Assembly: GCF_000613185.1 (NCBI RefSeq)
Contig: NZ_CCBB010000002.1
Span: forward strand, 372,001-436,000
Direction of reading: 5' to 3'
DNA: 64,000 nucleotides
Origin: Mycolicibacterium cosmeticum
Lineage (GTDB): Bacteria; Actinomycetota; Actinomycetes; Mycobacteriales; Mycobacteriaceae
Positions 1 through 8,892 of the stretch are shown in pieces. Within the stretch, counting starts at the first letter, position 1. Every line of letters begins with the position of its first letter. The position numbers and the translations under genes are program-made. Below the pieces are notes generated by a model that worked only from the letters and a program-made list of their open reading frames with translations, was not told the origin of the DNA and ran no database searches.

Positions 1-255
1 TGGAATGTGGTCGACGCCCCCGCAGGCAGTACCTTGTTCCGGGGCCTGGATGCCGACACCCGGTTCTACTTCGTGCACTCGTACGCCGCACAGCAGTGGC
101 AGGGCCGGCCCGAGGCCCTGGTCACCTGGGCGACGCACCATGTGCCGTTCATCGCGGCCGTCGAGGACGGCCCGTTGTCGGCGACACAATTTCATCCGGA
201 GAAAAGCGGTGACGCCGGCGCGGCGCTGCTTGCGAATTGGGTTGAGGGACTGTGA
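1..255 (+). CDS. hisH: Imidazole glycerol phosphate synthase, glutaminase subunit (C-terminal part)
   Basis: Only the C-terminal 84 residues are present; the gene enters from the left edge in the frame of base 1. HisH hydrolyses glutamine and channels ammonia to HisF for imidazole ring formation in histidine biosynthesis. The visible part carries the class I glutamine amidotransferase signature TQFHPEKSG, which holds the catalytic His and Glu; the nucleophile Cys lies outside the window. The stop overlaps the next start by four bases (GTGA), so it is translationally coupled to priA. Identity is firm from the motif and from priA, hisF and hisI downstream. Confidence 0.95.
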   Translation, partial: WNVVDAPAGSTLFRGLDADTRFYFVHSYAAQQWQGRPEALVTWATHHVPFIAAVEDGPLSATQFHPEKSGDAGAALLANWVEGL

Positions 256-986
256 GTTTGATTCTTTTGCCGGCCGTGGACGTGGTCGAGGGCAAAGCGG
301 TGCGCCTGGTGCAGGGCAAGGCGGGCAGCGAAACCGACTACGGTTCGGCGCTGGAGGCGGCCCTTGCCTGGCAGCGTGACGGTGCCGAGTGGATCCACCT
401 GGTGGACCTGGATGCCGCGTTCGGGCGGGGCTCCAACCGCGAGCTGCTGGCCGAGGTGGTCGGCAAGCTCGATGTCGCGGTGGAACTGTCCGGCGGCATC
501 CGCGACGACGAATCGCTGCGGGCCGCGCTGGCCACCGGCTGCGCCCGGGTCAACATCGGCACCGCCGCGCTGGAGAACCCGGCCTGGTGTGCGGCCGCGA
601 TCGCCGAGTACGGCGACAAGGTGGCCGTCGGGCTCGACGTCCAGATCGTGGAGGGGCAACACCGGTTGCGTGGCCGCGGCTGGGAAACCGACGGCGGCGA
701 CCTGTGGGAGGTGCTGGAACGGCTTGAGCGCGAAGGGTGCTCGCGCTACGTCGTCACCGACGTCACCAAGGACGGCACGCTGACCGGCCCCAACCTGGAT
801 CTGCTGGGCGAGGTCGCCGAACGCAGCGGGGCGCCGGTGATCGCGTCCGGTGGGGTGTCCAGCGTCGAGGACCTGCGCGCCATCGCCACCCTGACGGGCC
901 GCGGTGTGGAGGGCGCCATCGTCGGCAAGGCGCTCTACGCGGGACGTTTCACCCTGCCCGAGGCGCTGGCCGCGGTCAGCGGATAA
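252..986 (+). CDS. priA: Phosphoribosyl isomerase A (HisA/TrpF bifunctional)
   Basis: 244-residue beta/alpha barrel isomerase. In actinobacteria this enzyme (PriA) isomerises both ProFAR in histidine synthesis and phosphoribosylanthranilate in tryptophan synthesis. Visible features are the N-terminal catalytic Asp10, Arg18, the Arg142/Trp144 pair of the mobile loop (equivalent to Arg143/Trp145 of the M. tuberculosis enzyme), Asp174 in VTDVTKDG, and phosphate-binding glycine segments (SGGI; ASGG). GTG start overlaps the hisH stop by four bases. The trp operon at 9.4-14.5 kb has no trpF, which fits the bifunctional assignment; dual activity is inferred from family knowledge. Confidence 0.95.
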   Translation: MSLILLPAVDVVEGKAVRLVQGKAGSETDYGSALEAALAWQRDGAEWIHLVDLDAAFGRGSNRELLAEVVGKLDVAVELSGGIRDDESLRAALATGCARVNIGTAALENPAWCAAAIAEYGDKVAVGLDVQIVEGQHRLRGRGWETDGGDLWEVLERLEREGCSRYVVTDVTKDGTLTGPNLDLLGEVAERSGAPVIASGGVSSVEDLRAIATLTGRGVEGAIVGKALYAGRFTLPEALAAVSG

Positions 987-991
987 CGACC

Positions 992-1804
992 ATGGATCCC
1001 ATCCGGCTGGACGCACTGGTCGCCACCGCGGCCGACATTCTCGATGGGGCGTCGGCTCAGTTCATCGCGGGCCACCGCGCGGACTCCGCCGTCCGCAAGA
1101 AGGGCAACGATTTCGCCACCGAGATCGACCTGGCCATCGAACGGCAGGTGGTGGCCGCGCTGCGGGAGCAGACCGGGATCGGCGTGCACGGCGAGGAATT
1201 CGGCGGTGAGCCGATCGACTCCGAGCTGGTGTGGGTGCTCGACCCGATCGACGGGACCTTCAACTATGCCGCCGGCTCCCCGATGGCGGCCATCCTGTTG
1301 GGCTTGCTGCACAACGGTGCACCGGTCGCCGGGCTGACCTGGCTGCCGTTCATGGGTCAGCGCTACACCGCGCTGGAGGGCGGTCCGGTACGCGACAACG
1401 GCGTGGCGCTGCCCGCACTCGACACGCCGACCCTGGCCGACTCCATCGTCGGGATCCAGACCTTCAACATCGACTCGCGGGGTCGCTTCCCCGGGCGGTA
1501 CCGGGCCGCGGTGCTGGCCAACCTGAGCCGCGAGTGCTCCCGGGTCCGCATGCACGGCGCCACCGGTGTGGACCTGGCCTACGTGGCGAGCGGAATCCTG
1601 GGCGCGGCCATCAGTTTCGGTCATCACATCTGGGATCACGCCGCCGGGGTGGCGCTGGTGCGGGCCGCGGGCGGCATCGTCACCGACCTGTTCGGTGCGC
1701 CGTGGACCGCGGAGTCGAAGTCCGCACTGGCCGCCGCGCCCGGCGTGCACCAGCGCATGCTGGAGATCATCGCCGCGGCCGGTAGCCCGGAGGACCACCT
1801 GTGA
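992..1804 (+). CDS. impA: Inositol monophosphatase-family phosphatase
   Basis: 270-residue Mg-dependent sugar/inositol phosphatase family protein. Metal-site motifs are present in order: GEEF (about residue 68), WVLDPIDGT (about residue 84) and WDHAAG near residue 215. The ATG at 992 is chosen because it lies just after the priA stop and begins [10 protein letters not shown]; the frame is open further upstream but overlaps priA. In M. tuberculosis the gene in this position, between hisA and hisF, is impA (Rv1604). Its physiological substrate is uncertain: inositol-1-phosphate, or possibly histidinol phosphate given the operon. Stop overlaps the hisF start by four bases. Confidence 0.9.
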   Translation: MDPIRLDALVATAADILDGASAQFIAGHRADSAVRKKGNDFATEIDLAIERQVVAALREQTGIGVHGEEFGGEPIDSELVWVLDPIDGTFNYAAGSPMAAILLGLLHNGAPVAGLTWLPFMGQRYTALEGGPVRDNGVALPALDTPTLADSIVGIQTFNIDSRGRFPGRYRAAVLANLSRECSRVRMHGATGVDLAYVASGILGAAISFGHHIWDHAAGVALVRAAGGIVTDLFGAPWTAESKSALAAAPGVHQRMLEIIAAAGSPEDHL

Positions 1805-2580
1805 CCAGTGATGTCGCCACCCGGGTCATCCCGTGCCTGGACGTCGACGCCGGCCGGGTGGTCAAAGGCGTCAATTTCGAGAACCTCAGGGATGCCGGCG
1901 ATCCCGTCGAGCTGGCGGCGGCCTATGACGCCGAGGGTGCCGACGAGCTGACATTCCTGGACGTCACCGCGTCGTCGTCGGGCCGGTCCACCATGCTCGA
2001 GGTGGTGCGCCGCACCGCCGAGCAGGTGTTCATCCCGCTCACCGTCGGCGGCGGGGTGCGCTCGGTCGAGGACGTGGACACCCTGTTGCGGGCCGGTGCG
2101 GACAAGGTGTCGGTGAACACCGCCGCCATCGCCCGCCCGGAACTGCTCGCCGAGTTGGCCCGCCAGTTCGGTTCACAGTGCATCGTGCTCAGCGTGGACG
2201 CCCGCACCGTGCCGGCGGGATCGGCACCCACGGCGTCGGGCTGGGAGGTCACCACGCACGGCGGCCGGCGCGGCACCGGCATCGACGCGGTCGAATGGGC
2301 CCGGCGCGGAGCCGAACTCGGCGTGGGGGAGATCCTGCTGAACTCGATGGACGCCGACGGCACCAAGGCCGGTTTCGATCTGGACATGCTGCGCGCGGTG
2401 CGCGCGGCGGTGACGGTGCCGGTGATCGCCAGCGGTGGCGCGGGGGCGGTGGACCATTTCGCCCCCGCCGTCGCGGCCGGCGCGGATGCGGTGCTGGCGG
2501 CCAGCGTGTTCCATTTCCGGGAGTTGACGATCGGTCAGGTGAAAGAAGCGATGGCGGCCGAAGGGATTATTGTGCGATGA
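1801..2580 (+). CDS. hisF: Imidazole glycerol phosphate synthase, cyclase subunit
   Basis: 259-residue beta/alpha barrel cyclase that condenses PRFAR with ammonia delivered by HisH to give imidazole glycerol phosphate and AICAR. The catalytic Asp pair is visible as Asp14 (IPCLDVD) and Asp133 (LSVDAR). The glycine-rich phosphate sites TVGGG and ASGGAGA are also present. Length is normal for the family. GTG start overlaps the impA stop; the stop overlaps the hisI ATG (ATGA), giving a tightly coupled operon. Confidence 0.97.
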   Translation: MTSDVATRVIPCLDVDAGRVVKGVNFENLRDAGDPVELAAAYDAEGADELTFLDVTASSSGRSTMLEVVRRTAEQVFIPLTVGGGVRSVEDVDTLLRAGADKVSVNTAAIARPELLAELARQFGSQCIVLSVDARTVPAGSAPTASGWEVTTHGGRRGTGIDAVEWARRGAELGVGEILLNSMDADGTKAGFDLDMLRAVRAAVTVPVIASGGAGAVDHFAPAVAAGADAVLAASVFHFRELTIGQVKEAMAAEGIIVR

Positions 2581-2924
2581 GCCTCGATCCCGGCATCGCG
2601 GCCCGCCTCAAGCGCAACGCCGACGGGCTGTTCACCGCCGTGGTCCAGGAACACGGCACCGGCGACGTGCTGATGGTGGCCTGGATGGACGACGACGCGT
2701 TGGCCCGCACCCTGGAAACCCGTGAGGCCACGTACTTTTCCCGGTCCCGCGGCGAGCAGTGGATCAAGGGCGCCACGTCCGGGCACACCCAGTACGTGCG
2801 CTCGGTGCGGCTGGACTGTGACGGCGACACCGTCCTGCTCGAGGTCGACCAGGTCGGTGGCGCCTGCCACACCGGCGATCACAGCTGCTTCGACGCCGAC
2901 GAACTGCTGGCGCCCGAGGCCTGA
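2577..2924 (+). CDS. hisI: Phosphoribosyl-AMP cyclohydrolase
   Basis: 115-residue single-domain PRA-CH, which opens the adenine ring of phosphoribosyl-AMP. Family signatures are [26 protein letters not shown], and the zinc/magnesium ligands in RLDCDGD and [12 protein letters not shown]. It lacks a fused PRA-PH domain (HisE), as in other mycobacteria where hisE is elsewhere. ATG at 2577 overlaps the hisF stop. This is the last his gene; a convergent gene begins one base after its stop. Confidence 0.96.
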   Translation: MSLDPGIAARLKRNADGLFTAVVQEHGTGDVLMVAWMDDDALARTLETREATYFSRSRGEQWIKGATSGHTQYVRSVRLDCDGDTVLLEVDQVGGACHTGDHSCFDADELLAPEA

Positions 2925-2925
2925 C

Positions 2926-3168
2926 TCAGCTGAACGGCAGGAACTGGCCGTTGACCCAGACGCCCCAGTGCCCGCCCGAACCCCAGTCCCACCAGACCAT
3001 CGGGTGGCCCTGCCACGACTCGGCGGGCTTCTTGGGCGCGTTGGCCGGTGCTTCCAGGGCGGGACCGCCGGCATCGACGGGCGGCTCGGCGGCCGCCGTG
3101 CCCATGCCGAGGGCGGACCCGAGGATTGCGCCGGCAGCCACCACGGTGGCCAAGACTGACTTCGACAT
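2926..3168 (-). CDS. Small secreted protein, function unknown
   Basis: 80-residue protein with a clear Sec signal peptide: basic start (MSK), hydrophobic stretch to about residue 22, and a predicted cleavage after GTAAA before EPPVD. The mature part is Pro/Ala-rich and then very rich in Trp and Gly (WWDWGSGGHWGVWVNG). No catalytic motif is recognised. Convergent with hisI, one base apart. The frame is open much further upstream on this strand, but that part is the shadow of the methyltransferase gene; the ATG at 3168 directly in front of the signal sequence is the sensible start. Probable cell-envelope or exported mycobacterial protein. Confidence 0.75.
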   Translation of the reverse strand: MSKSVLATVVAAGAILGSALGMGTAAAEPPVDAGGPALEAPANAPKKPAESWQGHPMVWWDWGSGGHWGVWVNGQFLPFS

Positions 3169-3255
3169 GCCTGAAAGCTTAGCCAATCGAAGCGAATGGT
3201 GGGGATGTGACCCTCGGCGCTGTCTTGCGCCGACTTGTCGGTGTCGTCGGACAGA

Positions 3256-4878
3256 ATGACCAGCGTGATCGATTCCGCCGGGGCCCGCAAAGCGCGCGGG
3301 GCATTCTTCACCCCACCGGAGATCACCCGCTATCTGGCGCAGTGGGCGGTTCGGGCGCCCGGCGACCGGGTGCTCGAACCGTCGGCGGGGGAGGCGGCCT
3401 TCCTGGTCGCGGCGGCCCGCCGGCTGGCCGACCTGGGCGCGGACGCCCCGGTGCTCGACGGGGTGGAGATCCACCCGGCCAGCGCCAGGGCCGCCCGCGC
3501 GCGGGTCGCCGAGGCCGGCGCCACCGCACGCATCCGCACCGCCGACTTCTTCGCCGTGGACCCGCAGCCGTCCTATACCGCGGTGATCGGCAACCCGCCC
3601 TATATCCGTTATCAGGACTTCCGGGGCCAGGCGCGGGCCCAGTCCCGGCGGGCGGCGCTGCAGGCCGGGGTCAGCCTGTCCGGCCTCGCGTCCAGCTGGG
3701 CGGCCTTCACGGTGCACGCCGCGCTGTTCCTGCAACCGGGTGGCCGGATGGCGCTGGTGCTCCCCGCCGAGCTGCTGAGCGTGAACTACGCGGCACCGGT
3801 GCGCAAATTCCTGTTCGACAGGTTCGCCACCGTCGAACTGGTGATGTTCGACGAGCAGGTGTTCCCCGGGGCCGAGGCCGATGTGGTGCTGCTGCTGGCC
3901 GACGGTTTCGGCGGCGGCCCGTCCGGGCACGCCGTCATCCACCGGGCCCGCAACGCTCGAGCGCTGACATCCGAACTGGCCCAACGGCATTGGGCACCAC
4001 TGGATCCGTCGGACAAGTGGGTCAGCGGGCTGGTCGGCGCGGCGCCGGTGGATCAGCTGCACCAGCTGCACAACACCGGCCGGTTCGCCACCCTGGACCG
4101 CTGGGGCGACACCACGCTGGGCATGGTGACCGGCAACAACGGCTTCTTCGCGCTGTCCCCGGCGCGGGTGCGGGAACTGGGGCTGCGGTCGGCCGACCTG
4201 CTGCCGCTGTCCCCGCCGGGCAGTGCGCACCTGCGCGGGCTCACCCTCACCACCGCGCAGCTGGACCGGCTGGGCCAGGACGGCAAGGCGATCCACCTGT
4301 TCCGGCCGGCCGGCGCCGGATCGGCTGCCGCGCAGCGCTATATCGCCGCCGGCCACGCGGCCGGGGTGCACCTGGCCTACAAGTGCCGGGTGCGCAGCCC
4401 GTGGTTCGCGGTCCCGCTGTTGCCGCCGGCGCATCTGTTGCTCACCTGCATGAACGCCGACACCCCGCGGTTGATCACCAATCGCGCCGGGGCACATCAC
4501 CTCAACTCGGTGCACGGCGTCTACCTGCACGACGGGCTGGCCGTACTGGGACAGGATCTGCTGCCGCTGGCCGCCCTCAACTCGGCGACGCTGCTGCACG
4601 CCGAGATCGTCGGCCGCTCCTACGGCGGCGGGATCCTCAAGCTCGAACCCCGGGAAGCGGACCGGTGGCTGGTGCCGTCGGCCGACCTGGTCGGCGCCCG
4701 CGTCGGCGAACTGCGCGCGGCCCGGCGCGCGGTGGCGGGACTGCTGTCCCGGGGCCGGTTGCTGGACGCCGTGCACACCGTCGACACCGCGCTCGGTCTC
4801 GGTGACGTGGATTCGATTCGTGCGGCGCGTGATTCACTGGCCACCCGGCGGGCGGTAAGGTCGCGGCGTGCCCGCTGA
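3256..4878 (+). CDS. DNA adenine-N6 methyltransferase, restriction-modification type
   Basis: About 540 residues. The N-terminus has the SAM-binding motif X/I signature of N6-adenine methylases (GAFFTPPEITRYL, then VLEPSAGEAAFL) and the catalytic motif IV IGNPPYIRYQDF, followed by a long C-terminal target-recognition half. The architecture matches Eco57I/SalI-type methylases of type II systems. ATG at 3256 is chosen because motif X follows within about 20 residues; a TTG at 3235 in the same frame is an alternative. Its end overlaps the start of the next gene by 11 bases, pairing the two as one system. Inserted between hisI and the trp genes. Confidence 0.85.
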   Translation: MTSVIDSAGARKARGAFFTPPEITRYLAQWAVRAPGDRVLEPSAGEAAFLVAAARRLADLGADAPVLDGVEIHPASARAARARVAEAGATARIRTADFFAVDPQPSYTAVIGNPPYIRYQDFRGQARAQSRRAALQAGVSLSGLASSWAAFTVHAALFLQPGGRMALVLPAELLSVNYAAPVRKFLFDRFATVELVMFDEQVFPGAEADVVLLLADGFGGGPSGHAVIHRARNARALTSELAQRHWAPLDPSDKWVSGLVGAAPVDQLHQLHNTGRFATLDRWGDTTLGMVTGNNGFFALSPARVRELGLRSADLLPLSPPGSAHLRGLTLTTAQLDRLGQDGKAIHLFRPAGAGSAAAQRYIAAGHAAGVHLAYKCRVRSPWFAVPLLPPAHLLLTCMNADTPRLITNRAGAHHLNSVHGVYLHDGLAVLGQDLLPLAALNSATLLHAEIVGRSYGGGILKLEPREADRWLVPSADLVGARVGELRAARRAVAGLLSRGRLLDAVHTVDTALGLGDVDSIRAARDSLATRRAVRSRRAR

Positions 4879-5878
4879 GCCCGCCGCGAAACCTCCGACG
4901 AAACCCTCCGCGAAGGCCACCGCGTGGGCCATCTTCGACCGCATCGTCGCCGATGCCGCCCCGCACGGTCAGCACACCAACCCGTGGCGGCGGACCGACG
5001 ACACGCTGGTGTATCAGCCCGACTTCCGGGTGCTGCGCCGGCTGCTCGGCGTGCCGCTGTACCTGGACGCGCCGTCCACCACGGGCGTGCCCGCGCTGGC
5101 CCTGGACGTCTGGTTGTCCTACGAGCTGCGCCGCGCCGGTTTCGACCCGAACGCGGTGTGGCCGCGGGCCACCGAACCGCGCATCATGCCCAGCGCCATC
5201 GCCAACCTGCTCGAGGCGCTGCCCATCAAGGAACGCCAGCTCATCGAGCACCGGCTGCAACGGTCGATGAAGGGGGTGGCCGGTTCCAGCGCCAGTGTGC
5301 TGGGCAAGCACTACATGAAGCAGGTCGACATCGTGATGTCGGACTGGGACACCGGCCCGGAGCTGCTGATCAGCACCAAGCGGATGGATTCCAGTTTCGG
5401 CAAGAACGCCGCCAACCGGGTCGAGGAGAGCTACGGCGACGCGAAGAATCTGCGGCTGCGGCACCCGCTGGCCGCGCTCGGCTTCGTCTACGGCCTGCGT
5501 TCGACCATCCTGACCACCGAACCGGACAAGGCCGAATGGCTGATCGACCTGCTGGCCAAACTCGGCACCGAGGACGACGCCTACCACGCCGTCGCGCTCA
5601 TCATGATCGACTATGACAGCGACGGCGCCCCGCCCGCCGAGGATGAGGTCGACAGCCTCGAAAACGCCGAGCCCGACGTGCTTTTCGACATCGTCGACGT
5701 CGAGACCGCGGCGGTGGACGCGGCGCTGGCGGCGCTGCCGGACATCACCATCCGCCACGACACCGTCCCGCCCGAGCTGGCGCCGGCACGGTTCCTGGCG
5801 ACCATGGCCAACCGGGTGCTGGACACCACGCCGGTGACCCGGCACCGCGAGGCCCGGCGCCGCCGCCGCGAGGCCTAG
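4868..5878 (+). CDS. Probable restriction endonuclease partner of the upstream methylase
   Basis: 336 residues, GTG start overlapping the methylase end by 11 bases. The context (methylase immediately upstream, same strand, coupled) points to the cognate nuclease. A candidate nuclease core lies around residues 155-180, where acidic residues (VDIVMSDWDTGPE) are followed by LLISTKRM and SSFGKNAANRVEE; this resembles a degenerate PD-(D/E)XK arrangement but is not diagnostic. From memory, the sequence style recalls the XamI/SalI-like family (GTCGAC cutters), which I cannot confirm. C-terminal Arg-rich tail. Ends four bases into the convergent ABC gene. Confidence 0.6.
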   Translation: MPAEPAAKPPTKPSAKATAWAIFDRIVADAAPHGQHTNPWRRTDDTLVYQPDFRVLRRLLGVPLYLDAPSTTGVPALALDVWLSYELRRAGFDPNAVWPRATEPRIMPSAIANLLEALPIKERQLIEHRLQRSMKGVAGSSASVLGKHYMKQVDIVMSDWDTGPELLISTKRMDSSFGKNAANRVEESYGDAKNLRLRHPLAALGFVYGLRSTILTTEPDKAEWLIDLLAKLGTEDDAYHAVALIMIDYDSDGAPPAEDEVDSLENAEPDVLFDIVDVETAAVDAALAALPDITIRHDTVPPELAPARFLATMANRVLDTTPVTRHREARRRRREA

Positions 5879-6672
5879 AGCACCTTCGAACTCGCCTTGG
5901 CCCGGGCCGACCAGCGGCCGTCCTCGAACCCGACGGTGACGGGGTGTTCGAAGGCCGTCGTCACATGATCGGTGGTGACGGTCTGTCGCGCGGCGCCGCT
6001 GGCCACCGTGCGCCCGTGCGCGATCAGCAGCGCGTGGGTGGTGGAGGTGGGCAGCTCCTCCAGGTGGTGGGTGACCAGGATCGAAGCCATATCCGGATGC
6101 GAATCATCCAGTGTGTCAAGCGTTTCCAGGAGCTGCTCACGCGCGGCCACGTCCAGGCCGGTGGTCGGCTCGTCCAGTAACAGCAGCCGCGGTTCGGCGA
6201 TCAATGCTCGGGCGATCAGGGTGCGGCCCCGTTCGCCCTGGGACAGGGTGGGCCACACCGACTCCGCGCGCGCCGCCAAGCCGACGGTGTCGATCAGTTC
6301 GTCGGCGCGGGCCACCTGCTCGGCGGTCGGGCTCCAGCGGGCCGCGACATCGATGGTGGCGGTGATCCCGGTGAGCACCACCTCGCGGACGGTCAGCGGA
6401 TACTGCAGCCGGTGCCGCGGATTCACGTGACCGATGTCCCGGCGCAGTACGGACAGGTCGGTCTTGCCCATCTGATTGCCGAGCACCCGCACCGTGCCGG
6501 AGGTCGGAAAGGTCACGGCCGCGCAGAAACCCAGCAGGGTGCTCTTGCCGGCGCCGTTGGGGCCCAGCAGCGCCCAGTGTTCGCCGGACCGCACGGTCAG
6601 CGAGATCCCGTCGATGATCTGCTTACCCTCGCGGCGGAACGTGACGTCGTCGATCTCGAGCACCGGTGTCAT
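5875..6672 (-). CDS. ABC transporter ATP-binding protein
   Basis: 265-residue stand-alone ABC ATPase. Walker A is LLGPNGAGKST (about residue 37), the signature motif is the variant LSQGERGR, and Walker B is LLLLDEPTTGLD, followed by the H-loop LVTHH. Start ATG overlaps the stop of the upstream GntR gene (ATGA), so the two form an operon. No membrane partner is encoded nearby, so the permease is elsewhere or the protein has a non-transport role. The sequence resembles the mycobacterial ModF/YlmA-like single ABC proteins. Substrate unknown. Confidence 0.88.
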   Translation of the reverse strand: MTPVLEIDDVTFRREGKQIIDGISLTVRSGEHWALLGPNGAGKSTLLGFCAAVTFPTSGTVRVLGNQMGKTDLSVLRRDIGHVNPRHRLQYPLTVREVVLTGITATIDVAARWSPTAEQVARADELIDTVGLAARAESVWPTLSQGERGRTLIARALIAEPRLLLLDEPTTGLDVAAREQLLETLDTLDDSHPDMASILVTHHLEELPTSTTHALLIAHGRTVASGAARQTVTTDHVTTAFEHPVTVGFEDGRWSARAKASSKVL

Positions 6673-7355
6673 GTGAAGGACTCCATCAAAGCGGTCAAGT
6701 GGGTACGGCTGGCGGCGGCGGCAGCCTCGGGGGAGCGGGCCGCGATGGCCTCGGTGAGTTCCTGATGGCAGGCGTGGTCGGCGGATTCGGAGAACGTGCC
6801 GGGCGGTGCGATCTTGAGCATTTCGATCATGGCGGGGCGCAGCCGGGGCAGGAACGCGTCGAACAACTGCAGGAGCACCTCGTTGTGCGCGGCGGCGATC
6901 ACCGCGCGGTGAAACGCCATATCGGCGTCGACGTGTTCGGGCACCGATTGACCCGGTACGCCGCGGGCGGCCAGCGTGCGGCGCAGGTCGCGCAGATCGG
7001 CCGGGGTGCGCCGGGTGGCGGCCAGTGCGGCGGCCTCGGCCTCGATGGCGATGCGTGCCTCCACGACGGTGGCGATGGTGGTGCGCCGCAGCACGGTGTC
7101 CCAGTCCTCGGTGACGTCGGTGGCGGTGACGAACACGCCCGCGCCCTGACGGCTCTCCAGCACACCCTTGCCGGCCAGCTCGCGGATCGCCTCCCGCAGG
7201 GTGGAGCGGCCCACGCCGAGCTGGGCCGCCAGCGTCGTCTCGCCGGGAATGCGGTGGCCCAGTGGCCATTCACCGGCGCGGATACGGGACAGCAGCAGCT
7301 GGGCCGCCTGCGCGGCCAGCGGATGGCGGTGCACCTGGCGAATCGGTGAAGTCAC
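6669..7355 (-). CDS. GntR-family transcriptional regulator (FadR/FCD subfamily)
   Basis: 228 residues. N-terminal winged helix with the GntR signature ([20 protein letters not shown], about residues 33-52) is followed by an all-helical FCD effector domain containing the metal-site pattern ([16 protein letters not shown], later [11 protein letters not shown]). GTG start preceded by AGAGG at suitable distance. It overlaps and probably co-regulates the ABC ATPase gene, and is divergent from the leuA-like gene, so the region 7356-7402 may hold its operator. Ligand unknown, typically a carboxylic acid in this family. Confidence 0.88.
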   Translation of the reverse strand: MTSPIRQVHRHPLAAQAAQLLLSRIRAGEWPLGHRIPGETTLAAQLGVGRSTLREAIRELAGKGVLESRQGAGVFVTATDVTEDWDTVLRRTTIATVVEARIAIEAEAAALAATRRTPADLRDLRRTLAARGVPGQSVPEHVDADMAFHRAVIAAAHNEVLLQLFDAFLPRLRPAMIEMLKIAPPGTFSESADHACHQELTEAIAARSPEAAAAASRTHLTALMESFT

Positions 7356-7402
7356 CCTGAACCTCTCTACTTGTCTGAGGAGTTGTATACAGTGTAGCCA
7401 TC

Positions 7403-7444
7403 ATGACGCGCCAGCTTCTCCTTCGCCGCCTCGGCAGGGCCTGA
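7403..7444 (+). CDS. leuL: Leucine leader peptide (13 residues)
   Basis: A 14-codon frame with ATG at 7403 and TGA at 7442 encodes [13 protein letters not shown]: four leucines of thirteen residues, three consecutive (CTT CTC CTT) at 7415-7423 and a fourth at 7430-7432. It lies about 70 bases before a LeuA-type gene and overlaps the first of several mutually exclusive stem-loops. This is the classical arrangement of amino-acid-responsive attenuation, predicted before for leuA of actinobacteria. Translation has not been shown; inference rests on content and position. Confidence 0.7.
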   Translation: MTRQLLLRRLGRA

Positions 7445-7501
7445 ACGACCGGCCCCCTGCCGTGGGGCCCTCGTCGCGCCGGTCGAAGTCCTTTCTCGAC
7501 C
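7432..7501 (+). promoter_or_regulatory. Candidate leucine attenuator: alternative RNA stem-loops
   Basis: Four stems can form and some exclude each other. A: CGGCAGGG (7432-7439) with CCCTGCCG (7455-7462). B: GGCCCC (7451-7456) with GGGGCC (7464-7469). C: CGACCGG (7446-7452) with CCGGTCG (7479-7485), enclosing part of B. D: GGTCGA (7481-7486) with TCGACC (7496-7501), close to the GGAG ribosome-binding site at 7506-7509. A competes with B and C, and C with D. Ribosome stalling on the leucine codons would alter stem A. No strong U-tract follows, so control may be of termination or of translation initiation. Confidence 0.6.
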
Positions 7502-7515
7502 GATCGGAGATGCTC

Positions 7516-8892
7516 ATGAACTGGAACCGTCAACAACCCTCGCCGATGCCCTGGCGCCGGTACACCGACGTCTATGACCGCGTGGAAGTGCCGCTGCGCC
7601 AACGTCATTGGCCGGACGCGCGAATCAGCGAGGCGCCGCTGTGGGTGCCGGTGGACCTGCGCGACGGCAATCAGGCGCTGGCCGAACCGATGGACCCGGA
7701 CCGCAAGCGCCGGTTCTTCGAACTGCTGGTGGCCATGGGCTACAAGGAGATCGAGGTGGGCTACCCGTCCGCCTCGCAGACCGACTACGACTTCGTCCGG
7801 CTCATCGCAGAAACCGCCATCGCACCGTCGGATGTCACCATCGTGGTGTTCACCCCGGCACGGCGCGACCTGATCGAGCGCACCGTGGAGTCGGTGCGCG
7901 GCATCGACAACGACGTGGTCATCCACCTGTACACCGCCACCGCGCCGGTCTGGCGTGACACCGTGCTGGGCAAGGACCGGGCCGAATTGGCCGAGCTGAT
8001 CGTGGCCGGCGGCCGCGATGTGCTCGAGTTGGCGGGTCACCTGCCGAATGTGCGATTCGAGTTCTCCCCGGAGGTGTTCAACCTCACCGAACCCGACTAC
8101 GTGCTGGAGATCTGCGATGCCATGACCGGACTGTGGCAGGCCACCCCGGATCGCCCGGTGATCCTGAACCTGCCGGCCACCGTGGAGGTCGCCACCCCGA
8201 ACGTCTACGCCGACCAGATCGAGTACATGCACCGCAACATCGCGCGCCGGGACAGCGTCGTACTGTCGGTGCACCCGCACAACGACCGCGGCACCGGGGT
8301 GGCCTGCGCCGAACTGGCGGTGCTGGCCGGCGCGCAGCGGGTGGAGGGCTGCGTGTTCGGCAACGGGGAGCGCACCGGCAACGTCGACATCGCCACCCTG
8401 GCGCTGAACCTGTACGCCCAGGGTGTGGACCCCAAGATCGACTTCTCCGATATCGACCACATCGCCGCCACCGTGGCGCACTGCACGCGGATGCCCATCC
8501 ACGACCGGCACCCGTACGTGGGCGCGCTGGTGCACACCGCGTTCTCGGGCACCCATCAGGACGCCATCAAGAAGGGCCTGGCCGAGCATCGCGACCGGGC
8601 CGTCGCATCGGGCCGGTCGGAACGCGAGATCGATTGGCGCGTGCCGTATCTGCCGATCGACCCGGCCGATATCGGCCGCACCTACGAGGCCGTGATCCGG
8701 GTCAACTCGCAATCCGGCAAGGGCGGTATCGCCTACCTGCTGTCCACCGAGTACGGGCTGGAACTGCCGCGCTGGCAGCAGATCGACTTCGCCCGGCACG
8801 TCCAAGCGCACACCGACGCCACCGGCGCGGAGATGACGGCCGCGCAGCTGTTCGACCTGTTCCAGGCCATTTACAGCCTCAGCGCGCCCTGA
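7516..8892 (+). CDS. leuA: 2-Isopropylmalate synthase-like protein lacking the regulatory domain
   Basis: 458 residues, DRE-TIM metallolyase. Catalytic features: [17 protein letters not shown] (metal Asp and Arg), [20 protein letters not shown] (metal HxH), [14 protein letters not shown], then linker segment [29 protein letters not shown]. The protein ends soon after this, at ...[10 protein letters not shown], whereas the mycobacterial LeuA is about 600-640 residues with a C-terminal leucine-binding allosteric domain. So feedback inhibition by leucine should be absent, and leader-peptide control may replace it. ATG at 7516 chosen for GGAG six bases upstream (7506-7509). It could also act on a different 2-keto acid. 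End overlaps convergent bcp by 14 bases. Confidence 0.85.
   Translation: MNWNRQQPSPMPWRRYTDVYDRVEVPLRQRHWPDARISEAPLWVPVDLRDGNQALAEPMDPDRKRRFFELLVAMGYKEIEVGYPSASQTDYDFVRLIAETAIAPSDVTIVVFTPARRDLIERTVESVRGIDNDVVIHLYTATAPVWRDTVLGKDRAELAELIVAGGRDVLELAGHLPNVRFEFSPEVFNLTEPDYVLEICDAMTGLWQATPDRPVILNLPATVEVATPNVYADQIEYMHRNIARRDSVVLSVHPHNDRGTGVACAELAVLAGAQRVEGCVFGNGERTGNVDIATLALNLYAQGVDPKIDFSDIDHIAATVAHCTRMPIHDRHPYVGALVHTAFSGTHQDAIKKGLAEHRDRAVASGRSEREIDWRVPYLPIDPADIGRTYEAVIRVNSQSGKGGIAYLLSTEYGLELPRWQQIDFARHVQAHTDATGAEMTAAQLFDLFQAIYSLSAP

Noticed and set aside
3169..4776. Upstream extension of the small secreted protein to a 616-residue frame
   Set aside because: The extension is opposite the methyltransferase and has no motif; the signal peptide begins at the ATG at 3168.
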